Source of the DNA: Chitinophagales bacterium
GTDB taxonomy: Bacteria; Bacteroidota; Bacteroidia; Chitinophagales; Chitinophagaceae
Assembly: GCA_017303455.1 (NCBI GenBank)
Contig: JAFLBM010000022.1
Location: forward strand, 1-64,000
Direction of reading: 5' to 3'
DNA length: 64,000 bases
Below, one piece after another: positions 31,056-39,928 of the stretch. The notes beneath the pieces are model-generated. The model saw nothing but the letters and a program-made list of their open reading frames with translations. It ran no database searches and had not been told where the DNA came from. The translations under genes and the position numbers were made by a program. How positions within the stretch are numbered: position 1 is the stretch's first letter; every line of letters begins with the position of its first letter.

Positions 31056-31400
31056 ATGCCTCGTTCAAAAAATGCAGTAGCTTCCAAAGCCCGCCGCAAA
31101 AAAATATTAAAACAAGCCAAAGGTTTCTATGGCAAACGTAAGAATGTATTAACCGTTGCCAAGAACGTAGTGGAAAAAGGGATGACCTACATGTTTGTAG
31201 GCCGTAAACTGAAAAAAAGAGAATATCGTTCCCTGTGGATTGCCCGTATCAATGCGGCCGTTCGTGCAGAAGGAATGACTTACTCTGAATTCATCAACAA
31301 ATTACAGAAGAAAGGAATTGAACTTGATCGTAAAGTACTGGCCGACCTGGCTATGAACAACCCGGAAACGTTTAAGAGCCTGGTTGCTTCTGTGAAGTAA
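31056..31400 (+). CDS. rplT: 50S ribosomal protein L20
   Basis: 114 residues. L20 binds 23S rRNA early in 50S assembly and, in other bacteria, represses its own operon. The signatures ASKARRKKILKQAKGFYGKR and LWIARINAAVRAEGMTYSEF are clear, and the length is normal. Second gene of the rpmI-rplT unit, closed by a terminator. Confidence 0.97.
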   Translation: MPRSKNAVASKARRKKILKQAKGFYGKRKNVLTVAKNVVEKGMTYMFVGRKLKKREYRSLWIARINAAVRAEGMTYSEFINKLQKKGIELDRKVLADLAMNNPETFKSLVASVK

Positions 31401-31420
31401 CCGAATGTAACCCTGAGCCC

Positions 31421-31450
31421 AAAAGCCCTGCTGAATAAGCGGGGCTTTTT
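31421..31450 (+). terminator. Terminator of rpmI-rplT
   Basis: AAAAGCCCTGCT / AGCGGGGCTTTT stem with a 5-nt loop and T-run. Confidence 0.88.
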
Positions 31451-31482
31451 GTTTCTAGCCCGTTCCCGGAAGGAGAATTATT

Positions 31483-31516
31483 TTTGGCTCTTAATTTTCA
31501 CAATCGTATACATTTG
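31483..31516 (+). promoter_or_regulatory. Promoter of the arginine decarboxylase gene
   Basis: TTTG (31483-31486), 22-bp spacer, TACATTTG (31509-31516). The leader to the ATG is about 37 nt. Confidence 0.6.
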
Positions 31517-31558
31517 TAGCCTTAAAAGCATATCTAACCCAATCTATTCTTACTGTCA

Positions 31559-32965
31559 ATGACGAACTCCTACCACGACCTGGTAAAACAAACATTCAAT
31601 TTTCCCCAGGAAGGATTGAACGTAAACGATGAAGGCTATCTTCATTTTAACGGGCTTGACCTGAAGGCACTGATTGATAAATACGGCACCCCGATGAAAA
31701 TGACCTACCTGCCCAAGATCGGGATGCAGATCAAAAAGGCAAAGACCATGTTTGCCAATGCCTTTAAAAAGCATAAATATGAAGGCAAGTATCATTATTG
31801 CTATTGTACCAAGAGTTCGCATTTTTCATTTGTAGTGGAAGAAGCGTTGAAGCATGATATTCACCTCGAGACTTCTTATGCCTATGATATCGATATTATC
31901 AAAAAGCTTTACGAAAAAAAGAAGATCACCAAGGATATTCATATTGTCTGTAATGGTTATAAGGAAAAAAGTTATACCCGGAGGATTGCTAATCTGCTCA
32001 ATTCAGGGTTTAATAACGTAATTCCTGTATTGGATAATAAGGATGAATTGAAGGAATATGCTAAAACGGTGAAAGGACCATTTAAATTAGGTATCCGGGT
32101 GGCTGCAGAAGAAGAACCCAATTTTCCTTTCTATACTTCCAGGCTGGGTATCCGTTCAAAAGATATTCTTGAATTTTATGTGGACAGGATAGAAGGGTAT
32201 GAAAGTAAGTTTCAACTGAAGATGCTGCATATATTCCTGAACAAGGGAATTAAAGATGATATCTACTACTGGAGTGAGTTGAATAAGATCATCAACCTCT
32301 ATTGCCAGCTGAAAAAGATATGCCCCGAACTGGATTCTATCAATATTGGTGGAGGTTTCCCGATCAAGCACTCACTGGGTTTTGAATATGATTACCAGTT
32401 CATGATCAACGAAATTGTTGGTAATATCAAATCGGCTTGTAAAAAAGCCAAAGTGCCGATGCCGAATATCTTCACTGAGTTTGGCAGCTACACTGTGGGA
32501 GAGAGTATGGCACATATCTATAGTGTGATTGGTGAAAAAGTGCAGAATGACAGGGAAACCTGGTATATGATCGATTCATCGTTTATAACCACCCTGCCTG
32601 ACACCTGGGGTATTGGCGAAAAATTCCTGATGCTCCCTGTCAATAAATGGGATTCCGATTATCAGCGGGTTGTATTAGGGGGCATTACCTGCGACAGTCA
32701 TGATTATTATGATTCAGAAGAGCATATCAATGAAGTTTTCCTGCCTAAGATCAATGGAGGGAATGAACCTTTATATGTAGGGTTCTTTCATACCGGTGCC
32801 TACCAGGACCAGATCAGCGGCTATGGAGGAATTAAACACTGCCTTATCCCTTCACCCAAACATGTGATCGTAGGATACGATAAGAACGGGAAACTAACGG
32901 ATTGGTTATACGCCAAGCAGCAAACTGCTCAAAGTATGTTGAAGATATTAGGTTACATGAAGTAG
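31559..32965 (+). CDS. speA: PLP-dependent decarboxylase, probable arginine decarboxylase
   Basis: A 468-residue fold-III PLP decarboxylase. KYHYCYCTKSSHFSFV holds the probable PLP lysine, LNIGGGFPIKHSLGF-type sequence (DSINIGGGFP near 260) the phosphate loop, and HTGAYQDQISGYGG the region equivalent to the C-terminal active-site loop. The length is shorter than E. coli SpeA (658) and matches the short form usual in Bacteroidota, where it is generally called arginine decarboxylase, making agmatine for polyamines. A role on diaminopimelate or another basic amino acid cannot be excluded from sequence reading alone. The other polyamine genes are not in the window. Confidence 0.78.
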   Translation: MTNSYHDLVKQTFNFPQEGLNVNDEGYLHFNGLDLKALIDKYGTPMKMTYLPKIGMQIKKAKTMFANAFKKHKYEGKYHYCYCTKSSHFSFVVEEALKHDIHLETSYAYDIDIIKKLYEKKKITKDIHIVCNGYKEKSYTRRIANLLNSGFNNVIPVLDNKDELKEYAKTVKGPFKLGIRVAAEEEPNFPFYTSRLGIRSKDILEFYVDRIEGYESKFQLKMLHIFLNKGIKDDIYYWSELNKIINLYCQLKKICPELDSINIGGGFPIKHSLGFEYDYQFMINEIVGNIKSACKKAKVPMPNIFTEFGSYTVGESMAHIYSVIGEKVQNDRETWYMIDSSFITTLPDTWGIGEKFLMLPVNKWDSDYQRVVLGGITCDSHDYYDSEEHINEVFLPKINGGNEPLYVGFFHTGAYQDQISGYGGIKHCLIPSPKHVIVGYDKNGKLTDWLYAKQQTAQSMLKILGYMK

Positions 32966-32978
32966 CGGTCTCAATAAA

Positions 32979-33035
32979 GTAATTGGGAATTAGTGTTGTT
33001 CTTTTACTAATTCCCAATTACTGATTACTCAATAC
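32979..33035. repeat. Inverted arrays of 7-bp GTAATTN units in a convergent gap
   Basis: Left arm: GTAATTG, GGAATTA, GTGTTGT (32979-32999). Right arm, opposite orientation: TAATTCC, CAATTAC, TGATTAC, TCAATAC (33008-33035). The arms pair as AATTGGGAATTAGT / ACTAATTCCCAATT. The right arm begins in the stop codon of the minus-strand gene at 33029. This is the likely terminator for both converging genes. Confidence 0.75.
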
Positions 33036-33364
33036 TTTCCTCTCTTACTGTACTTCTTGCCGAAACGTTTCCATTCCCTGTACTCATAATTACTGTAACG
33101 AACCTTTCTGACCTGTGCTTTATCCAGGTAAAACCTGTTGTCATAGCCCTGCCAGTAAACAAATCCCTGCGGACTGCGGTGAAAAAATCGGCCATCAGGA
33201 TTGCGGCTCATGGTAAAGCCGGGGCTTGGGTTAAGGATCAGGGAAACATGAGAATTGTAACGGGCCTGGGGTTGGTTGTAGTATTCACGGCCGGAACTGC
33301 AACTGGCAGCACTTCCAATCACGACCATCAATACTACCGCTTGTAGAATTTTTACCATTTTCAT
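33029..33364 (-). CDS. Small lipoprotein of unknown function
   Basis: 111 residues with a lipoprotein signal, VVLMVVIGSAASC. The mature part is rich in Tyr, Arg and Gly: LILNPSPGFTMSRNPDGRFF, then SPQGFVYWQGYDNRFYLDKAQ and a very basic Tyr-rich tail (KRFGKKYSKRGKY). I do not know the family. It is probably anchored to a membrane facing the periplasm. Its 5' end faces the divergent NTF2-like gene across 61 bp. Confidence 0.65.
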   Translation of the reverse strand: MKMVKILQAVVLMVVIGSAASCSSGREYYNQPQARYNSHVSLILNPSPGFTMSRNPDGRFFHRSPQGFVYWQGYDNRFYLDKAQVRKVRYSNYEYREWKRFGKKYSKRGKY

Positions 33365-33425
33365 GATTTATGATTTTACATTAGCAGGACAATTCATTTG
33401 CCGCAAAATCATAAACTATTTTAAC

Positions 33426-33881
33426 ATGCGATATTTTTTGTTATTGTTAACAGCCTGCTTTCTTACAGTAAGTGCCTCTGCACAGAGTACCGAAGATTCT
33501 GTAAAAGCGGCCGTCAATAAATTATTTACAGCGATGAAGGAATCGGATGAAGTCATGCTTAAAAATTCTTTCACTTCCAATGCAGTGTTGCAGACCATTG
33601 GCAGGTCAAAAGAAACAGGCGCAGTTGTAGTGACCAGTGAAGAAGTGAATGCATTTGCGGAATCTATTCAAAAAATAACCAAAGGAGATGCAGATGAACA
33701 GATTGTTTTTGAAACCATAAAAATTGATGGAGACCTTGCCAGTGTATGGACGCCCTACAAATTTTATTATAAAGGAAAGTTCAGCCATTGCGGTGTCAAC
33801 TCATTCCAGCTGGTCAGGTTGAATGGCGAGTGGAAAATTCAGTACATTATCGATACAAGGAGAAGGCTGGGCTGCCAGTAA
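33426..33881 (+). CDS. Secreted NTF2-like protein
   Basis: 151 residues from the ATG at 33426, which starts a signal peptide (MRYFLLLLTACFLTVSASAQ); the frame from 33363 would overlap the divergent gene. The mature part fits an NTF2-like (lumazine-binding-like, DUF4440-type) fold: VKAAVNKLFTAMKESDEVML, then DGDLASVWTPYKFYYKGKFS, and HCGVNSFQLVRLNGEWKIQY. Function unknown. It ends directly against the convergent 33882 gene, with no gap. Confidence 0.8.
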   Translation: MRYFLLLLTACFLTVSASAQSTEDSVKAAVNKLFTAMKESDEVMLKNSFTSNAVLQTIGRSKETGAVVVTSEEVNAFAESIQKITKGDADEQIVFETIKIDGDLASVWTPYKFYYKGKFSHCGVNSFQLVRLNGEWKIQYIIDTRRRLGCQ

Positions 33882-35138
33882 TTATTTCCCCTTCAACCTG
33901 TATTTTTTTGTGACCCTGGGGTTATTGAAATAGTTGTTCAATTCTTCCTCGGTCATATTGTTGGTGATGTCAACCGGTACATCGATCAATTGCATCTGGC
34001 TTTGCTTCAGTTCATCTTTAAGCTTGTTTGTTTTGTTGGCAATCCCGGGATCTTTTTCACCCACAAGGGAATAATCAAAGATCATATACTCCAGTCGTTT
34101 GATAGAGGAACGGATAAGAGAGGCCTGGTTCTGTTCTACTGTTTTATTGGGGGAAGTTGCTTCTTTTACCGGAACTAATGCCACGCCAACGCTTGGTAAA
34201 ATTTTCCCGGCTGTTTTTGAAGATTCGCCACCAGTGGTGGAGAGTATAGTTCCTGTCAGGGCAGAAGTAGCCGAAGTAAGATCAAATGTCGCACGGGCCG
34301 TCTTTGTTTTTTTCAGACGTTTGTCAATTTGCAGGAAGGTATATTTTAACCGGAGGATATAACTTTTAATATTCGTAACCACATTTTCATATTCCTGTTT
34401 GGCAAGCGGGTAATTCAATGCGTCTTTTACCACCAGTTTCACAACGGCCGTATCCTTTGAATTAAACCTGCTGGATCCAATAAAACTCAAGTTCACAATT
34501 TTTTCTTTGCCAGGATCGGTTTCTTTCACAAAATCATACGGAGGTGTCCAGGCGAATTCATCATCACATTTTTTTACCAGGTTATAATTACTGATAGGAG
34601 TACTGCTGGTAAAAAGGATGGTTTCTATAGCAAAAGTTCCGTTTTCACAAAGAACATTAAAGAGAACGGGTTGTCCTTCTTCCACGGTCAGTGTTCCTGC
34701 AACAGTGGGTTTTACTCTTGGCAGAACGATGTCGGTATTATAAAAAGTGAGTGTGAAACCAGTATCGACTTTTTCAGAAGGATCGACCAGGCTTTGAACG
34801 CCCAGTTTCACAGCATATTCCTGGTCATATTTCAGCTTGCCCGACATGAAATATGATTTCTCCGCTTTAAATGTAAGGAGGCCATTATCTTTATTAATCT
34901 TCAGGCCGGCAGGGGAGTTCTTGATATACCAGTAATACCTGGAATCATCCTTATTAATGGATAGCTGGTAAGAGAGCATGGAATCAACATGGATGGAAAA
35001 ATAGGGGTTCAGGTTGGTGATACGAAGAGCAGAATCGGCCTCGTGTTTTAAGTTAGCATTAACAGAGTCGGTGACCTGCGCCGTGGAGGCATATGTCGCC
35101 AGCATACAACTAACCAGTAAAATAAGCCTTGCTCTCAT
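33882..35138 (-). CDS. Secreted protein of unknown function with Ig-like segments
   Basis: About 418 residues; ATG at 35138 (MRARLILLVSCMLATYASTAQ) gives a signal peptide, while the longer frame from 35252 crosses the Hsp20 terminator. The N-terminal half reads like cadherin/Ig-like beta repeats: YYWYIKNSPAGLKINKDNGL and TLTVEEGQPVLFNV. A central helical part (VTNIKSYILRLKYTFLQIDK) and a Ser/Thr/Gly stretch follow, then a helix-rich end with NNMTEEELNNYFNNPRVTKK. No family recognised. It is probably exported to the periplasm or outer surface. Confidence 0.65.
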   Translation of the reverse strand: MRARLILLVSCMLATYASTAQVTDSVNANLKHEADSALRITNLNPYFSIHVDSMLSYQLSINKDDSRYYWYIKNSPAGLKINKDNGLLTFKAEKSYFMSGKLKYDQEYAVKLGVQSLVDPSEKVDTGFTLTFYNTDIVLPRVKPTVAGTLTVEEGQPVLFNVLCENGTFAIETILFTSSTPISNYNLVKKCDDEFAWTPPYDFVKETDPGKEKIVNLSFIGSSRFNSKDTAVVKLVVKDALNYPLAKQEYENVVTNIKSYILRLKYTFLQIDKRLKKTKTARATFDLTSATSALTGTILSTTGGESSKTAGKILPSVGVALVPVKEATSPNKTVEQNQASLIRSSIKRLEYMIFDYSLVGEKDPGIANKTNKLKDELKQSQMQLIDVPVDITNNMTEEELNNYFNNPRVTKKYRLKGK

Positions 35139-35204
35139 GTGTTTTTTTTCAGAACGCAATATTACCGCATTTGTGTTGATTGACCAGCGGCATTGATTAC
35201 CAGC

Positions 35205-35237
35205 ACAAAAAAGAAACCCCCTGTAGACACAGGGGGT
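35205..35237 (-). terminator. Terminator of the Hsp20 gene
   Basis: On the minus strand, ACCCCCTGT / ACAGGGGGT with a 4-nt loop, followed by TTTCTTTTTT. Confidence 0.82.
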
Positions 35238-35287
35238 GTAAACCAAAACCAACTGCTTATGAGAAAATCTTAATTACTTATTTGACG

Positions 35288-35731
35288 TTACCTGATGTTT
35301 ATTTCCTTCGCTGTTTCTTTGACTGTTTCTTTCTTCGGAAGGTTTAATGTTAAAACACCATTAACATATTGGGCTTCGATATTATTTGCTTCAATCTTTT
35401 CGTCTATCGTAAAGACTCTTTTGAAAGAACGATAGTTGTATTCCTTACGAATTTGTTTTTTTGTTTCGTCTTTTACTTCTTCTTTCTTTTCTGCGGAGAC
35501 CGTTAATACCTGCTGGTCAAGGTTCACTTTAAAATCTGTTTTCTCAAAACCCGGTGCCACTACTTCGAGGCTGTATCCTTTTTCTGTTTCTATGATATTA
35601 ACGGGCACAAAACCCTTCCACTGTGGCTCTGCTTCATTCCTGAAAAGACCCGGCAGTTCAGTAAAGAAGTCGTCTACAAAACTGTTGAAGCTTCTTTCAA
35701 AAGGCTTCCTGTTCAATTTTACGAGTGTCAT
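35288..35731 (-). CDS. Small heat-shock protein, Hsp20/alpha-crystallin family
   Basis: 147 residues. A short N-terminal arm (FNSFVDDFFTELPGLF) precedes the alpha-crystallin domain (about 40-135), with VNIIETEKGYSLEVVAPGFE and the closing GVLTLNLPKKE, which matches the A-x-x-x-n-G-v-L signature. The C-terminal INIR provides the I-x-I oligomerisation motif. It is an ATP-independent holdase in the cytoplasm, probably heat-induced. Monocistronic with its own terminator; dnaK is 20 kb away. Confidence 0.95.
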   Translation of the reverse strand: MTLVKLNRKPFERSFNSFVDDFFTELPGLFRNEAEPQWKGFVPVNIIETEKGYSLEVVAPGFEKTDFKVNLDQQVLTVSAEKKEEVKDETKKQIRKEYNYRSFKRVFTIDEKIEANNIEAQYVNGVLTLNLPKKETVKETAKEINIR

Positions 35732-35929
35732 ACTTATTTAGTTTTAAGTTTAGGTAATTACTTACGGGTGCAATCCGACAAACCATATACCAACCGGATT
35801 TTGCCCGATTTTTCCTGTCATTGATTCTTATCTAATGGTATTGTTGTGCCAGAATTTCCGAAATGCGAAAAATTGCTGACATAATTTCCAGCATTTATCA
35901 AGTGAGTAACTGCTGACCAACTTTTTCGC

Positions 35930-35937
35930 TACTTTTG
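35930..35937 (+). promoter_or_regulatory. -7 promoter box of the bacilliredoxin gene
   Basis: TACTTTTG, an exact TAnnTTTG match, 22 bp before the ATG at 35960. Confidence 0.55.
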
Positions 35938-35959
35938 TGTTCAACTTAAAATATTCAAT

Positions 35960-36391
35960 ATGTATCCGGAAGAAATAGTAATCCCCATGAAAGAGGAGTT
36001 AACCGACAACGGTTTCTCTGAACTCCAGACGCCAGCCGAGGTAGAAGCACAATTGTCAAAGGAAGGCACCACTTTGGTAATGATCAATTCTGTTTGCGGA
36101 TGTTCCGCAGGTACGGCCCGTCCGGGAGTCCTGATGGCTGTTGCCAATACGCCTGTTAAACCCGATTTTCTGACCACCAGTTTTGCAGGTTTTGATGTCG
36201 ATGCGATCAAAACATTAAGACAGCATCTGTTGCCTTATCCTCCCTCATCACCGGCGATTGCCCTTTTCAAAAATGGACAGTTGGTACACTTTATCGAACG
36301 ACACCAGATCGAAGGGCGCCCGGCACAGGTGATAGCTCACAACCTGATCAGTGCTTTCGAGCAGCATTGTAAAAAGGAAACAGCAGCTTAA
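35960..36391 (+). CDS. BrxA/BrxB-family bacilliredoxin (YphP/YqiW)
   Basis: 143 residues of thioredoxin-like fold. The family's CGC redox motif is visible in NSVCGCSAGTARPGV near residue 50. Start MYPEEIVIPMKEEL and SPAIALFKNGQLVHFIERHQIEGRPA near the C terminus are characteristic. In Bacillus these proteins remove bacillithiol from proteins; in Bacteroidota, which often carry bacillithiol genes, a de-thiolation role is plausible. Monocistronic. Confidence 0.92.
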   Translation: MYPEEIVIPMKEELTDNGFSELQTPAEVEAQLSKEGTTLVMINSVCGCSAGTARPGVLMAVANTPVKPDFLTTSFAGFDVDAIKTLRQHLLPYPPSSPAIALFKNGQLVHFIERHQIEGRPAQVIAHNLISAFEQHCKKETAA

Positions 36392-36512
36392 ATTTTTTAT
36401 ACCAGTTGTGAATACCTCTCCGTATCCGGGGAGGTTTTTTCATAAAAGTTTCTTTTGCGACTACTCCCAATTTGATTTGTATATTCGTTGCTCTTAATCA
36501 ACTACTTCCCAG

Positions 36513-37676
36513 ATGTATCCCAACCTGTATTTTGCTTTTAAAGATCTGTTCGGAATAGAAATTGAAAAACTCCGTTTTGTTAATTCATTTGGTTTTTTTG
36601 TTGCCATCGCTTTTATACTGGCAGCGGTTGTTTTAGTAGCTGAGTTACGCCGCAAAAGCAAACAGGGACTTTTACAGCCGACCGATATGCAGATTGTAGT
36701 TGGACAGCCTGCTACTACCGGCGAACTCATCCTTAATTTCCTGCTTGGTTTTTTATTGGGGTATAAGATACTGGCCCTTTTCATTATGAGCAGTTCAGCC
36801 ACCGAAGACCCGCAGGCCTTTATTTTTTCCTCTTTAGGCAGCTGGCCTACCGGGATAGGTCTTGGATTGTTATTTGCCGGACTTAAATGGTGGGAAAAGA
36901 ACAAACAAAAACTGGCTAAACCGGAAAAAAGAACGGTGCGGATATGGCCACATGACAGGGTGGGAGAGATCACCATCATTGCACTCGTGTTCGGGTTATT
37001 AGGGGCCAAACTTTTTGACATATTTGAAAACTGGAGTGCTTTTCTTAAACAGCCTTCTGATTTTATTTTTTCTCCTTCCGGGCTCACATTTTACGGCGGT
37101 TTGATTTGTGCAGCATTAGCGATCTGGTGGTATGCTAAGAGGCATAAGATCGGCTTTTGGCACCTGAATGATGCGGCAGCACCTGTTTTAATGCTGGCCT
37201 ATGCAGTTGGCCGTATTGGTTGCCAGGTAGCTGGTGATGGTGACTGGGGTATTAATAATATCTCTGATAAACCCTTTAGCTGGTTACCAGACTGGATGTG
37301 GTCATACACCTACCCGCACAACGTAAATGAAGTAGGTGATCCCATCGCCGGTTGTGTTGGGAAATACTGCAACGAACTGCCAGTCGGTGTGTATCCAACC
37401 CCATTTTATGAGACCATTGCCTGCCTCATCATCTTTGGAATTCTCTGGTCGCTTCGCAAAAAGCTGAAAGTGCCGGGTACCCTGTTTGCTTTATATCTTA
37501 TGTTCAATGGGGTGGAAAGATTCCTGGTGGAAAAGATCAGGGTCAATACTACTATCGACCTTTTTGGCTTTAAACCCACTCAGGCTGAGGTCATTTCCAC
37601 CCTTTTATTCTTGTCAGGGCTGGCTTTATGGATTTACTTAAAAAGAGCATATAAAGGCCCGAAATCCACATCCTGA
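36513..37676 (+). CDS. lgt: Prolipoprotein diacylglyceryl transferase
   Basis: Inner-membrane enzyme that puts diacylglycerol on the lipobox cysteine of prelipoproteins, the first step for the many lipoproteins encoded here. 387 residues with about seven transmembrane helices. The signature region is seen as AYAVGRIGCQVAGDGDWG (near 228-246), with the conserved Arg and Asn-equivalent. HDRVGEI and FYGGLICAALAIWWYAKRH are also family-like. It is longer than E. coli Lgt (291) because of an N-terminal extra region and a soluble loop, as often in Bacteroidota. It lies 285 bp upstream of rpoD. Confidence 0.92.
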   Translation: MYPNLYFAFKDLFGIEIEKLRFVNSFGFFVAIAFILAAVVLVAELRRKSKQGLLQPTDMQIVVGQPATTGELILNFLLGFLLGYKILALFIMSSSATEDPQAFIFSSLGSWPTGIGLGLLFAGLKWWEKNKQKLAKPEKRTVRIWPHDRVGEITIIALVFGLLGAKLFDIFENWSAFLKQPSDFIFSPSGLTFYGGLICAALAIWWYAKRHKIGFWHLNDAAAPVLMLAYAVGRIGCQVAGDGDWGINNISDKPFSWLPDWMWSYTYPHNVNEVGDPIAGCVGKYCNELPVGVYPTPFYETIACLIIFGILWSLRKKLKVPGTLFALYLMFNGVERFLVEKIRVNTTIDLFGFKPTQAEVISTLLFLSGLALWIYLKRAYKGPKSTS

Positions 37677-37850
37677 CGATATTTCCGGCTTGTAGAGGCT
37701 GATATTTTTTGCCGTAGCATTAATTCTACAGGCTGCTGAAACACTGTCCTGTATTGACTTTCCCGGACACCTCCAAAATGGAAACGTTTGCATTGGTTTC
37801 CGCCCTTCATATTTTATACACAACGGCTATGAGATTCCGGCTTTGCGATG

Positions 37851-37858
37851 TATTTTTG
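37851..37858 (+). promoter_or_regulatory. -7 promoter box of rpoD
   Basis: TATTTTTG, an exact TAnnTTTG match, with a leader of about 98 nt to rpoD. The rest of the 285-bp gap after lgt shows nothing I can name. Confidence 0.5.
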
Positions 37859-37961
37859 CAGACGGACTTGGACGGTTCCTATTTTACCACACTTTTTGCA
37901 ACTATGCTGGAACAAAGCCTGTCTACTATTCGTTTTTATTTAAACAGAGAGGTACTAAATT

Positions 37962-38819
37962 ATGCGGCAGCTCAAAATTGCTACCCAGATCACCAACAGG
38001 GATTCTCAGGCGGTTGAGAAATATCTGCAGGAAATATCGAAAATTTCGATGATCACTCCTGAAGAAGAAACCACATTAGCACAACGGATCAAAATGGGTG
38101 ACCAGAAAGCTTTGGATAAGCTTGTCCAGGCCAACCTTCGTTTCGTAGTGTCTGTGGCCAAACAGTATCAACACCAGGGTTTATCACTGAGTGACCTTAT
38201 TAACGAGGGTAACCTCGGCCTGATCAAAGCGGCTCAACGCTTTGATGAAACCAAAGGTTTCAAATTCATTTCTTACGCCGTTTGGTGGATTCGCCAATCC
38301 ATTTTACAGGCGTTGGCAGAGCAGGGCAGATTAGTCCGCCTGCCTCAAAACAAAATTGGCACCTACAACAAGGCTAATAAAGCTTATATGGCTTTTGAAC
38401 AGGAACATGAAAGAGAGCCATCAACAGAAGAATTAGCTGAGTTACTCGAAATGAGCGAAACGGAGATCAACAACATTTTCCAGAGCAACACCCGTCACAC
38501 CTCGCTGGATGCTCCTGTGCATGAAGCAGAGGATGTGGCCATGGGCGACCTGCTGGAAGGTGGTGATGATACGGATGATGATGTGATGAAGGATTCTTTA
38601 CGTAACGAGATCCGCAGGGTACTGAAATCACTCAGCCCCCGTGAAGCAGAGATCGTGAATGCATATTTCGGACTGGATGGCGAAAATGGTGTTACCATTG
38701 AGCAGATCGGCCAGAAATATGATCTGACCAAAGAACGTATCCGCCAGATCAAGGAAAGAGCTATCAAGCGCTTACAAAAAGCCCGTTACAGCAGTGCATT
38801 GAAAGCATACCTGGGCTAA
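37962..38819 (+). CDS. rpoD: RNA polymerase sigma factor RpoD (primary, Bacteroidota type)
   Basis: A 285-residue sigma-70 factor lacking region 1.1, as is normal for the primary sigma of Bacteroidota. Region 1.2 (AVEKYLQEISKISMITPEEE), region 2 (LVQANLRFVVSVAKQYQHQG, then KGFKFISYAVWWIRQSILQA), region 3 and region 4 with the HTH TIEQIGQKYDLTKERIRQIK are all intact. This factor directs transcription from the TTTG/TAnnTTTG promoters seen across the window. Monocistronic with a strong terminator. Confidence 0.96.
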   Translation: MRQLKIATQITNRDSQAVEKYLQEISKISMITPEEETTLAQRIKMGDQKALDKLVQANLRFVVSVAKQYQHQGLSLSDLINEGNLGLIKAAQRFDETKGFKFISYAVWWIRQSILQALAEQGRLVRLPQNKIGTYNKANKAYMAFEQEHEREPSTEELAELLEMSETEINNIFQSNTRHTSLDAPVHEAEDVAMGDLLEGGDDTDDDVMKDSLRNEIRRVLKSLSPREAEIVNAYFGLDGENGVTIEQIGQKYDLTKERIRQIKERAIKRLQKARYSSALKAYLG

Positions 38820-38849
38820 GCAATATTTTAAATGATGGGTTTTATTTAT

Positions 38850-38884
38850 AACTCCGGCCGGTTATCTGGCCGGAGTTGTTTTTT
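38850..38884 (+). terminator. Terminator of rpoD
   Basis: AACTCCGGCC / GGCCGGAGTT, 10-bp stem with an 8-nt loop, then GTTTTTTA. Confidence 0.9.
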
Positions 38885-38921
38885 ATACAGGGGCTTAACA
38901 ACCTTTTTCCATTCTGCTGGT

Positions 38922-38929
38922 TATTTTTG
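38922..38929 (+). promoter_or_regulatory. -7 promoter box of the DUF4249 gene
   Basis: TATTTTTG ends 8 bp before the ATG at 38938, so the transcript would be nearly leaderless. Confidence 0.5.
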
Positions 38930-38937
38930 TAATAGCT

Positions 38938-39819
38938 ATGAAAAAAATATTTCCTATCCTGACTTTTTGCATCCTGCTCATTTCCTGTGAAAGAAAAGTA
39001 GATTTTAAACTGGATGATGTGACTCCAAAACTGGTGGTGGAAGCCAGCATTGAGAATGGGCAAGCCCCTGTTGTGTACCTTACAAAAAGCCAGGCATATT
39101 TTTCACAGATAGACCTTTCGACCCTGGCCAATAGTTTTGTCCGTAATGCAGAAGTGTATGTTTCTAACGGTACACTTACCCACAGGTTAAAAGAATATAC
39201 CATTGTAGCTGGAGGCGGGCTGAATTTCTACTATTATTCGATTGATTCAGCTGATCTTGCCACGGCTTTTACTGGGGAATTAAGCAAACAGTATTCCTTA
39301 CGCATCGTAGCAGACGGAAAAGAGTATACTGCCACAACGACAATCCCGGCAATTACCAAACGTATAGATTCTTTATACTGGAAGCAGGCCCCGGGAAGTA
39401 ATCCACCAGAGAAAGTGGCAGTAATGATCAAAGCAACTGATCCGCCCGGTTTAGGTGATTATGCCCGTTATTTTACGAAACGAAACCAGGAAATATTTTA
39501 CCCGGGCCTTAATTCGGTTTTTGACGACCAGATCATTGACGGAAGCACTTACGATATCCAGGTGGAAAGAGGGGTGGAAAGGAATGGGAATGTACCGGAG
39601 GGCTATTCGTTTTTTGATAAGGGAGATACAGTTACCTTAAAACTCTGCAATATCGATAAAGCTACTTATGATTTCTGGCGCACCATGGAGTTTACCTACG
39701 CCAGTGTGGGTAATCCGTTTGCCTCACCTACAAAAGTCACCAGTAATATCAGCAACGGGGGCTTAGGTTATTTCGGAGGGTATGCAGCCCAGTACAGAAC
39801 GATTATTATACCCCGGTAG
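38938..39819 (+). CDS. DUF4249 domain lipoprotein
   Basis: 293 residues. Lipoprotein signal MKKIFPILTFCILLISC, then the DUF4249 pattern: KLVVEASIENGQAPVVYLTKS, NAEVYVSNGTLTHRLKEY, YSLRIVADGKEYTATTTIP and the late GNPFASPTKVTSNISNGGLG ending that defines the family. DUF4249 proteins usually sit next to a TonB-dependent receptor with a CarboxypepD_reg domain; here the receptor is missing from both sides, which is odd. Surface or periplasmic; function unknown. Confidence 0.88.
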   Translation: MKKIFPILTFCILLISCERKVDFKLDDVTPKLVVEASIENGQAPVVYLTKSQAYFSQIDLSTLANSFVRNAEVYVSNGTLTHRLKEYTIVAGGGLNFYYYSIDSADLATAFTGELSKQYSLRIVADGKEYTATTTIPAITKRIDSLYWKQAPGSNPPEKVAVMIKATDPPGLGDYARYFTKRNQEIFYPGLNSVFDDQIIDGSTYDIQVERGVERNGNVPEGYSFFDKGDTVTLKLCNIDKATYDFWRTMEFTYASVGNPFASPTKVTSNISNGGLGYFGGYAAQYRTIIIPR

Positions 39820-39896
39820 CTGCATCCTTGACTGACAGGTTTTGCACATGCTTCGAAACTGCAGTCTATGTTACATTTAAGTATTGCTTTTACAGT

Positions 39897-39904
39897 TAAT
39901 TTTG
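39897..39904 (+). promoter_or_regulatory. -7 promoter box of trxB
   Basis: TAATTTTG, an exact TAnnTTTG match, 24 bp before the trxB ATG. Confidence 0.55.
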
Positions 39905-39928
39905 CCCAATTCTTAAATCTACAGACGA

